This document shows, piece after piece, positions 1 to 5,359 of a stretch of DNA of 5,805 nt. The stretch comes from an archaeon (GTDB taxonomy: Archaea > Thermoproteota > Nitrososphaeria > Nitrososphaerales > Gagatemarchaeaceae): positions 1-5,805 of the forward strand of contig JAKAPN010000077.1 of the NCBI GenBank assembly GCA_021822995.1, given 5' to 3'. A program made the translations under genes and the position numbers. The notes beneath the pieces were generated by a model. It was given only the letters and a program-made list of their open reading frames with translations, was not told the origin of the DNA and ran no database searches. Position 1 is the first letter of the stretch; every line of letters begins with the position of its first letter.

Positions 1-484
1 GTCCTTCCTTCCGGTATGTCATGAAGAGCTTGAAGCTCGGGACCCCCTGGGCCACGACCTCCGGTATCTGCTCGATGTCCCCGATGTTCGCCCCCTTGAA
101 GATCATGTGGAGCCCGTAGTCGACGACCACCTTGGGGTCCGCCTTCGTCCGGTATGCGGCAAGGGCCTCCAGGATGGTCTGGCCGGGAGTGGGAAGGACG
201 AAGTCAATGACGCTCGTCGTCCCCCCGCAGGCCGCGGCCACGGTCCCGTCGTAGAAGTCGTCGGCCGATGTGGCCCCCATGAACGGGAACTCCATGTGGG
301 TGTGCCCGTCGATGGCCCCGGGGATCACTATCTTGCCGGACGCGTCGTAGCTCTTTGCGCCTCCGGCGTCGATGTCCCGGGAGATGCTCGCTATCTTCCC
401 GTCCGCTACGCCGATGTCGGACTCGAAGGAATCGGACGCGGTCACCACCCGGGCGTTCTTCACCACGAAGTCGAAGGCCAGCAC
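1..484 (-). CDS. hydA: Dihydropyrimidinase / D-hydantoinase, N-terminal part (runs off left edge)
   Basis: This is a cyclic-amidohydrolase of the dihydropyrimidinase/hydantoinase family. It would open dihydrouracil or dihydrothymine (or 5-substituted hydantoins) to the N-carbamoyl acid in the cytoplasm. I translated 161 residues by hand from a GTG at 482-484. They show the N-terminal beta domain (about 1-55, FVVKNARVVTASD), then the metal site IDGHTHMEFPFMGATSADDF with His61 and His63. GGTTSVIDFV follows near 88-97, and SFKLFMTY near 150-157, whose Lys152 fits the carboxylated lysine bridging the two metals. The family is about 450-480 residues long, so roughly two thirds lies outside. The start is one codon past the stop of the upstream LLM gene and in the same frame, with AGGTGA overlapping that stop. 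A GTG at 491 opens a different frame without family motifs. The neighbours favour dihydropyrimidine over hydantoin as substrate, but the fragment cannot settle this. Confidence 0.9.
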   Translation of the reverse strand, partial: MLAFDFVVKNARVVTASDSFESDIGVADGKIASISRDIDAGGAKSYDASGKIVIPGAIDGHTHMEFPFMGATSADDFYDGTVAAACGGTTSVIDFVLPTPGQTILEALAAYRTKADPKVVVDYGLHMIFKGANIGDIEQIPEVVAQGVPSFKLFMTYRKEG

Positions 485-487
485 TGG

Positions 488-493
488 TCACCT
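488..493 (-). promoter_or_regulatory. Ribosome binding site for the dihydropyrimidinase gene
   Basis: The minus strand reads AGGTGA here, complementary to the conserved 3' end of archaeal and bacterial 16S rRNA. It includes the TGA stop of the LLM gene and stands only 3 nt before the GTG start at 484. This is a short spacing and suggests translational coupling. It supports the GTG at 484 over alternatives further inside. Confidence 0.5.
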
Positions 494-1507
494 GTACTTC
501 GAGACGACGCGGTTCGCGATCGTCTCTGACTGCTCGAGGTAGTCGGGGCTGAGGACATAGGCTGTGGCGTTCGTTACCCCTGCCTTCCAGAGCTCCTCGA
601 GCTTGGAGACCGCCTGCTCCGGGGTGCCGATCACGCTGAACCTGTCGATCATGTCGTCGGTGACGAAGCCGAGGTGGTGGGCGTCGGGACGGGCGTGCTC
701 CCAGTAGTCGTACCCCCCTCTCTTCTCCATCCCCCTGACCAGCGCGGCTGGGAGCTGGTCGGCAGGATACTTGCGCAGGAGATCAACCGCATGGTTCGAC
801 ACCATGGCCGGGAACCAGCGTATCTCCTTCCTGGCCTTCTCGATGTCCCCGGTGATGTACCACGCAGAGGCGGAGATCACCTCGAACCCCTTGAGGTCCC
901 TCCCTGCGGCCTGAGCCCCCTTCTTCACGTGCTCGAGGGACCACCTGATCACGTCCGGGTCGGCTATCTGGAGTATGACCCCGTCCCCCACCCGGCCCGC
1001 CACCTCAAGGGCCTTGGGCCCGTAGGCTGCCACGTAGACAGGTACTTTGTACTTGGCCCAGGGGAAGCTGACGTCTGTCCCGTCGATCTTTGTCTTCCCT
1101 CCCGACGTGAGGCTCTTGAGTACTCCCACGCTCTGCTCGAGCTCCCCGAGGCTGGCCGGCTTCTTCCCCATGGTCCTGACGGCGCTGTCCCCGCGGCCGA
1201 AGCCGATGAAGACCCTGCCGTCCCCCGCCACAGAGCTCAGCGTGGCGGCCAGGCTCGCGGTCACGGTAATGTGCCTGGTGAGCGGGTTCGTGACGAACGG
1301 CCCCATCCTGACCCGCTTGGTGTTCGTCGCCCACATGGAATAGAAGACCCAGGGTTCTTCCCAGATGAAGTGGGAGTCGTAGGTCCCTGCCATGTCGAGC
1401 CCCGCCCTGTCAAGGAGCTGGACCGCCTTCAGTGTCTCGTGAGGCTCCCGCGCGTTGTAGATGACGCCGAAGTTATGCTGCGTGCTCAGCGCCACCCCTT
1501 CTCCCAC
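488..1507 (-). CDS. LLM-class (luciferase-like) flavin/F420-dependent oxidoreductase, Mer-like, unknown substrate
   Basis: This 339-residue protein belongs to the bacterial-luciferase-like TIM-barrel superfamily, whose members use FMN or F420. Visible motifs are TYDSHFIWEEPW (42-53), GPFVTNPLTRH (69-79, like the TNPxTRH segment of methylene-tetrahydromethanopterin reductase), FGRGDSAVR (103-111), AAYGPKALEVAGRVGDGVIL (160-179), GYDYWEH (265-271) and FVTDDMIDRFSVIGTPEQ (281-298). From memory, this pattern matches the family named TIGR03842 (CPS_4088 family, F420-dependent by annotation only), which often sits beside hydantoinase genes. The substrate is unknown. Its position between the amidase (7-nt gap) and the dihydropyrimidinase suggests a redox step on a pyrimidine, hydantoin or downstream intermediate. 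The start could be the GTG at 1507, which has no SD, or the GTG at 1495, which has GGAG 5 nt upstream; the alternative removes four residues. Arg codons are mostly AGG. Confidence 0.85.
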   Translation of the reverse strand: MGEGVALSTQHNFGVIYNAREPHETLKAVQLLDRAGLDMAGTYDSHFIWEEPWVFYSMWATNTKRVRMGPFVTNPLTRHITVTASLAATLSSVAGDGRVFIGFGRGDSAVRTMGKKPASLGELEQSVGVLKSLTSGGKTKIDGTDVSFPWAKYKVPVYVAAYGPKALEVAGRVGDGVILQIADPDVIRWSLEHVKKGAQAAGRDLKGFEVISASAWYITGDIEKARKEIRWFPAMVSNHAVDLLRKYPADQLPAALVRGMEKRGGYDYWEHARPDAHHLGFVTDDMIDRFSVIGTPEQAVSKLEELWKAGVTNATAYVLSPDYLEQSETIANRVVSKYR

Positions 1508-1514
1508 AGCGAGG

Positions 1515-2357
1515 TCAAAGCTTCGGCGTCTCGCCGATCTCGCGGTAGAGCTCTGGCCGCCTGTCCCTCAGGAACGGGGCCATCCTCCGCCTCTCTTCGA
1601 GCTTGTTGAGCGGGACGTCGACCACTAGTACCTGGTCCCCCTCCCCCGCCTTGGCCATGACTGCCCCGGTGGGGTCCACCACCATGCTCGTCCCGTAGTA
1701 AGCGCGCGACTGGCCTGGGTATTCAGCGCCGCACCTGTTTACCCCGGCGACGAACACGGTGTTGAAGGAGGCGTGAGCCCTGAGCTCAAGCTCCCAGAGC
1801 TCCGGGTAGAATGAGGTACAGGTGGGGATGAATATGATCTGGGCCCCCTTGAGAGCCTCGATCCGCGGCCCTTCGAGGAAGTGCCTGTCGTAGCAGGTGA
1901 CCGTGGCTACCTTCGGCCCGCCTTCTCCGAGCTCGAAGACAGGGTAGCCGAGGTTCCCCGGGCTGAAGTAGAACTTCTCCATGTACCCCGGAAGCTGGGG
2001 GAGGCTCGCCTTCCTGTACTTCCCCAGATACTTCCCCTTGGAGTCGAAGAAGGCCGTGGTGTTGTAGAAGAGCCCGGGGACCACGGTGTCCCTTTCGAAC
2101 ATCGGGACGACGAGAGCGACCCCGTTCTTCTGGGCGGCTGCGGACATCGCCTTGAACGTAGGCCCGCCGGGGACGGGCTCGGCCCAGTCGAAATACTTCG
2201 GGTCCTGCTCGTAGGCGAAGTAAATGGTGTTGAAAAGCTCCTGGAGGCAGACGATCTCGGCCCCCTTCTTGGCCGCGTCCTCGATCAGCCGGGTCGTCTT
2301 CGCCACGTTGTCCTTCGTGTCTATCTTGCATCCCATCTGCACGAGGCCGACCTTCAT
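1515..2357 (-). CDS. pydC: Nitrilase-superfamily carbamoyl amidase, probable beta-ureidopropionase
   Basis: This carbon-nitrogen hydrolase probably cleaves N-carbamoyl-beta-alanine to beta-alanine, CO2 and ammonia. Counted from the ATG at 2357 it has 280 residues, a normal length for the superfamily. The catalytic triad is visible: Glu40 in LQELF, Lys116 in KYRKASLP and Cys155 in TCYDRHF. The strand motif IIFIPTCTS follows, then GVNRCG and the C-terminal GTSMVVDPTG. The fold is a cytosolic alpha-beta-beta-alpha enzyme, usually oligomeric. I chose the ATG at 2357 because it gives the typical N-terminus MKVGLVQ and has GGTGG just upstream. A GTG at 2366 would add three residues (MVG) and has no SD. 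N-carbamoyl-D-amino-acid hydrolase or N-carbamoylputrescine amidase activity is the main alternative. The context of dihydropyrimidinase, omega-aminotransferase and MmsA favours beta-ureidopropionase. The symbol is by analogy with pyd pathway naming. Confidence 0.85.
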   Translation of the reverse strand: MKVGLVQMGCKIDTKDNVAKTTRLIEDAAKKGAEIVCLQELFNTIYFAYEQDPKYFDWAEPVPGGPTFKAMSAAAQKNGVALVVPMFERDTVVPGLFYNTTAFFDSKGKYLGKYRKASLPQLPGYMEKFYFSPGNLGYPVFELGEGGPKVATVTCYDRHFLEGPRIEALKGAQIIFIPTCTSFYPELWELELRAHASFNTVFVAGVNRCGAEYPGQSRAYYGTSMVVDPTGAVMAKAGEGDQVLVVDVPLNKLEERRRMAPFLRDRRPELYREIGETPKL

Positions 2358-2430
2358 GCCCACCACTTCAGTTCGGATGCGGTAAAAACACCTTTCGGCG
2401 GGAGTGATGGTGAACCGGGACGCCGGGAAT
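2358..2430 (-). other. Intergenic gap between the dehydrogenase and amidase genes
   Basis: This 73-bp gap is the only one of more than about 10 nt inside the five-gene run. On the minus strand it begins with a C/G-rich stretch, then has a T5 run (GGTGTTTTTACC) and then GTGGTGGGC before the ATG. No small ORF or strong hairpin is seen; the GGT/ACC arms around the T run would pair over only 3 bp. Confidence 0.5.
2383..2388 (-). promoter_or_regulatory. Possible internal TATA box before the amidase gene
   Basis: The minus strand reads TTTTTA, spanning about -31 to -26 relative to the ATG at 2357. This is the spacing expected of an archaeal TATA box for a leaderless or nearly leaderless transcript. 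A purine-rich CGAAAGG just upstream could serve as a TFB-recognition element. The box is a poor match to TTTATATA. The same T run could instead act as an archaeal U-tract terminator for the two-gene transcript upstream. Confidence 0.3.
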
Positions 2431-3915
2431 CTACCAACGCGAGGTCACGACCTTCTTGTCGGTGAAGAAGTCCACTGTGTCTATCTGGGCATGGAGTACG
2501 CCGAAGAAGGAGTCTCTCCGCCCTGCGAACGGGAAGTAGGCGGCGGGCTGCGCCACCCCCAGGTTGATGCCGATGTTCCCTGCGTTTGCCTCCCTGGCGA
2601 ACCTCCTTGCGGCGCTCCCGGAGGAAGTGAACAGGCAGGCCATGTTCCCGTAGTCGCTCTTGCTGTTGATGACTTCGAGTGCGCCTTCGAGGTCGTCGGC
2701 CTGCATCACGCTCGCGACCGGCCCGAATATCTCCTCCCTGGCCAGCTTCATGTCACGGCTGACCCCGTCGAGGATGGTCGGGCCAAGGTAGTACCCCTCG
2801 GGGTACCCGGAGACTGTCTTGCCCGTCCCGTCGGCGACGAGCTTGGCCCCCTCGGCCACCCCTCTCTCCACGGCGCCCTTGATCCTCTCCTTGGAGGCTT
2901 TCGAGATGACAGGGCCCATTTCGGAGGACTCGTCGAGGCCGTACCCTACTCTGAACTTGCTGGAGGCGTCCGCGAACTTGCCTATGAGCATCTCGTGGGT
3001 CTCCCTGCCTACAGGGATGAGGTTGGAGCCAGCGAGGCACCTCTGCCCTGCGTTCCCGAAGAAGGAAGAGACCATGGCGGGGACGTAAGCGTCGATCTTG
3101 GCGTCAGGCAGGACAACGATGGAGTTCTTCGCCCCCCCGTTGGCTATCGCCCGTTTGCCGTGCTTCCCTGCGAGCTCGTAGACGTGCTTGGCCACAGGGG
3201 TCGAGCCGACGAAGGTCACGCCACGGACCGACCTGTTCGAAATGAGCGCCTCTACCGCCTCTCTGCTCCCCTGGACGAGGTTCAGGACCCCCGGCGGAAG
3301 CCCGGCCTCTTCCTGGATGAGCCTGATCGCGAGGGTGGTCGGGAGCGGGTCTGTCTCGCTCGGCTTCAGGACCACGGTGTCCCCGAGGACGATGGCGAAT
3401 GGGACGAACCAGAAGGGGACCATGAGGGGGAAGTTGAAGGGTGTGATGACTGCGAAGACCCCGAGGGGCTCCTTGACAGTCTGCTCGTCGATGCCTTCGG
3501 CGATCTGGCCGAGCGCCTCTCCCTTGGATAGGGTGTAGGCGGTCGCGATGGCGGTCTCCACATTCTCGATCATCCTCTGGACTTCGCCCCGACTCTCCAG
3601 GATGGTCTTCCCGTGGTTCTGCGTGAGGGTGGAGGCGAGCTCCTCGAAGTGCGCCTCGATCACCGACTTCGCCCTGTATAGGTACTTCACCCTCTCGAAG
3701 ATCGAGAGCCTGCTCCACTTCTCGAAGGCGGCCTGAGAGGAATCTATCGCAGCTTCCACCTCCTCGCTCGTCGCGAAGGGGACATCGGCTATGGGAACGC
3801 CCCTGCCCGGGTCGAAGGTGCTCTGAGCCTGGCCGGAAGCGGAGCGGCTCCACTTACCGTCGACGAGGTTCTCGAGACTGCCGTACTTCTGGGGCACATT
3901 GGTCACCTGAGTCAA
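2431..3915 (-). CDS. mmsA: CoA-acylating (methyl)malonate-semialdehyde dehydrogenase
   Basis: This 494-residue aldehyde dehydrogenase converts malonate semialdehyde, CoA and NAD+ to acetyl-CoA, CO2 and NADH. Methylmalonate semialdehyde would give propionyl-CoA. The Rossmann half contains ITPFNFPLMVPFW (157-169, Asn161) and VLKPSETDP (182-190). The substrate region has HGKTILESRGEVQRMIENVE (101-120), characteristic of MmsA/IolA. NGGAKN (259-264) places Asn259 where hydrolytic ALDHs carry the general-base Glu, as expected of the CoA-acylating subfamily. GNAGQRC (287-293) supplies the catalytic Cys293, and EEIFGPV (394-400) follows. The C-terminus FFTDKKVVTSRW is typical. The start is a TTG whose last two bases are shared with the aminotransferase stop (TTGA) and which is preceded by a strong SD. 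A GTG at codon 4 is a weaker alternative. Paired with the aminotransferase, it finishes beta-alanine catabolism to acetyl-CoA. Confidence 0.93.
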   Translation of the reverse strand: MTQVTNVPQKYGSLENLVDGKWSRSASGQAQSTFDPGRGVPIADVPFATSEEVEAAIDSSQAAFEKWSRLSIFERVKYLYRAKSVIEAHFEELASTLTQNHGKTILESRGEVQRMIENVETAIATAYTLSKGEALGQIAEGIDEQTVKEPLGVFAVITPFNFPLMVPFWFVPFAIVLGDTVVLKPSETDPLPTTLAIRLIQEEAGLPPGVLNLVQGSREAVEALISNRSVRGVTFVGSTPVAKHVYELAGKHGKRAIANGGAKNSIVVLPDAKIDAYVPAMVSSFFGNAGQRCLAGSNLIPVGRETHEMLIGKFADASSKFRVGYGLDESSEMGPVISKASKERIKGAVERGVAEGAKLVADGTGKTVSGYPEGYYLGPTILDGVSRDMKLAREEIFGPVASVMQADDLEGALEVINSKSDYGNMACLFTSSGSAARRFAREANAGNIGINLGVAQPAAYFPFAGRRDSFFGVLHAQIDTVDFFTDKKVVTSRW

Positions 3916-5267
3916 CTCTTGACCTCCTTGTCCGCGATGCTCAGAGAGCCGTCCAAAGCGTCCACGCCGAAATCAATCTCTTCCTGGGTGACTATCAGGG
4001 GCGGCGCCACAACGAAGTGGCTCAGCCAGTCGAGCAGATAGACTCCCTTTCCCATCATGTCCGCGCCCACCTTGCCAAGGAGCGAAGGCCTCCCCGCGAG
4101 CTTGTCCTCTGCAGTGAAGAAGGGTTCCTTGGTCTTCCTGTCCTTGACCAGTTCGACTGCCCAGAAGAGCCCCAGCCCCCTGACGTCGCCGACGCAGGGG
4201 TGCTTCGCCTTCAGTTCGGACAGCCGGCGCCCGAGATACTCCCCTTTCTTTTTCGCGCCACTGATGAGGTCGAGCCTCTGATACTCCCTTATCGCCGCGA
4301 CCGCGGGAGCGAGGGTCAGCGGGTGCGCTTCGTAGGTGTGGCCGTGGGCGAAGTAGTGGTCTTCGAAGTAGTCTGCGATCTCGCGGGTGGTGGCCGTGAG
4401 GCCCAGAGGCGCATATGCCCCGGTTATCCCCTTCGCCGTGGTGAGGATGTCAGGGGTGACCTTCCAGTGGTCGACGGCGAACCACTCGCCGGTCCTCCCC
4501 CACCCGGACATGACCTCGTCCACAATTAACAGGACGCCGTTCTTGTCTGTCACTTCCCTCAGCATCGGCAGGTACTCCTTCGGCGGGACGAGGACTCCGT
4601 TGGTGCCCACCACTGGCTCGATGAGCACAGCGGCAACGTTCCCCTCGTTCCTGATCATGTAGTCTATGTAGTTCGCCGAAGCGATGGCGCGGTCCTCGAA
4701 CTCGACCCCGAATGGGGAGCGGTAGGTGTCGACGTCTGGAGCGAAGACGATGCCGTCGACCTTTCCCGCTGGTTCAGCCGCGAACCGCCTCATGTCCCCG
4801 GTGGCGGCAATGGACGCTCCCGTGGAGCCGTGATATGACCTGTATCTCGAGATTATCTTGTATTTGCCGGTGTACAGCCTGGCTATCTTGATGGCGGCCT
4901 CGTTAGCCTCTGTGCCTGAGGTCGAATAGAAGAACTTCTCAAGCCCCTTGGGGAGAACCTCGAGGAGGAGATTGCTCAGCTCGGCCCTGACGTCACAGGT
5001 AAACGACGGAGCGATGTAGGGGAGGCTGCGGGCCTGCTCGACGATGGCCTCGATCACAGCCTTGTTCTTGTGGCCAAGGTTGCAGCACATGAGTTGGGAA
5101 GAGAAATCCAGGTACTTCTTCCCCGAGGCATCGGTGAAGTGGCAGCCTTCGGCGTCGACCACTTCGATGGGGTTCCATCCTCTCTGATATCTCCATGTCC
5201 CGAAAGTGTACTTCCTGGTGAGCGCGGACGTGCCCTCTTTTGTCAGCAATTTGTCGGCGTCTACCAT
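3912..5267 (-). CDS. Class III (omega) aminotransferase, probable beta-alanine transaminase
   Basis: This 451-residue PLP enzyme of fold type I, class III, has the usual length. It probably transfers the amino group of beta-alanine (or 3-aminoisobutyrate) to pyruvate or 2-oxoglutarate, giving malonate semialdehyde. Visible motifs are LDFSSQLMCCNLGHKN (53-68), STSGTEANEAAIKIAR (115-130, phosphate cup), YHGSTGAS (145-152) and LLIVDEVMSGWGRTGEWF (246-263) with Asp250 to pair with the pyridine nitrogen. TTAKGITGAYAPLG (276-289) has the Schiff-base Lys279, and HGHTYEAHP (308-316) carries the Thr that contacts PLP phosphate from the other subunit. Class III members also act on taurine, putrescine or GABA, so the specificity comes from context: it directly precedes and overlaps mmsA. 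The ATG start has no SD, and a TATA-like box stands about 20 nt upstream, consistent with a leaderless first gene of an operon. Confidence 0.9.
   Translation of the reverse strand: MVDADKLLTKEGTSALTRKYTFGTWRYQRGWNPIEVVDAEGCHFTDASGKKYLDFSSQLMCCNLGHKNKAVIEAIVEQARSLPYIAPSFTCDVRAELSNLLLEVLPKGLEKFFYSTSGTEANEAAIKIARLYTGKYKIISRYRSYHGSTGASIAATGDMRRFAAEPAGKVDGIVFAPDVDTYRSPFGVEFEDRAIASANYIDYMIRNEGNVAAVLIEPVVGTNGVLVPPKEYLPMLREVTDKNGVLLIVDEVMSGWGRTGEWFAVDHWKVTPDILTTAKGITGAYAPLGLTATTREIADYFEDHYFAHGHTYEAHPLTLAPAVAAIREYQRLDLISGAKKKGEYLGRRLSELKAKHPCVGDVRGLGLFWAVELVKDRKTKEPFFTAEDKLAGRPSLLGKVGADMMGKGVYLLDWLSHFVVAPPLIVTQEEIDFGVDALDGSLSIADKEVKS
3922..3927 (-). promoter_or_regulatory. Strong Shine-Dalgarno deciding the TTG start of mmsA
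   Basis: GGAGGT on the minus strand lies within the last codons of the aminotransferase gene, 6 nt before the TTG at 3913-3915. Its near-perfect anti-SD complementarity supports the rare TTG start and the stop/start overlap, implying translational coupling of the two enzymes. Confidence 0.7.
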
Positions 5268-5359
5268 TCGGTGGATGCCCTGTTCTATTAAATGGTATCA
5301 CTCGGCTTCATGGGAGCCGGTTGTGGCCCTCACGGGCGTTGCATCAGTTGCGCGTCTTC
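5268..5359 (-). other. Intergenic region upstream of the catabolic run
   Basis: This 92-bp gap separates the hydrolase stop from the aminotransferase start. It is GC-rich apart from one AT-rich box near its downstream end. It contains a small perfect dyad, GCCC-N4-GGGC (5326-5337), on either strand. No T-rich terminator tract and no ORF of note is visible. Confidence 0.5.
5286..5293 (-). promoter_or_regulatory. Probable TATA-like promoter element of the aminotransferase-led operon
   Basis: The minus strand reads ATTTAATA, the only AT-rich octamer in the gap, spanning -26 to -19 from the ATG at 5267. It resembles an archaeal TATA box, and the absence of an SD before the ATG fits a leaderless or very short-leader mRNA. 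The spacing is a few bases tighter than the usual -30 to -24, so the assignment is tentative. Confidence 0.4.

Noticed and set aside
204..491. Minus-strand GTG-started frame of 95 codons near the left edge
   Set aside because: It lies in an alternative frame of the dihydropyrimidinase gene. Its product is Arg-rich without motifs, whereas the frame starting at 484 gives the clear HTH metal site and SFKLF segment.
488..1507. Identification of the LLM protein as RutA (pyrimidine monooxygenase of the Rut pathway)
   Set aside because: RutA is also an LLM-family enzyme on pyrimidines, but this protein carries Mer-like TNPLTRH and FGRGDSAVR motifs not expected of RutA. The neighbours encode the reductive route and no RutB-F homologues are visible.
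674..1609. Plus-strand open frame of 311 codons opposite the LLM gene
   Set aside because: It overlaps the well-supported LLM gene antisense, crosses into the amidase gene, and shows no family motifs.
1515..2357. Annotation of the nitrilase-type gene as N-carbamoylputrescine amidase in polyamine synthesis
   Set aside because: The superfamily motifs allow it, but no agmatine deiminase or other polyamine gene is present, and every neighbour fits pyrimidine or beta-alanine catabolism.
2404..3531. Long plus-strand open frame of 375 codons opposite mmsA
   Set aside because: It is an antisense shadow of a GC-rich gene with unmistakable ALDH motifs on the other strand. The translation has no recognisable domain and is rich in Gly, Pro, Arg, Asp and Glu in a low-information pattern.
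5326..5337. GCCC-TCAC-GGGC dyad as an intrinsic terminator or operator
   Set aside because: The stem is only 4 bp and no T tract follows on the minus strand. Such dyads are common by chance in GC-rich DNA.
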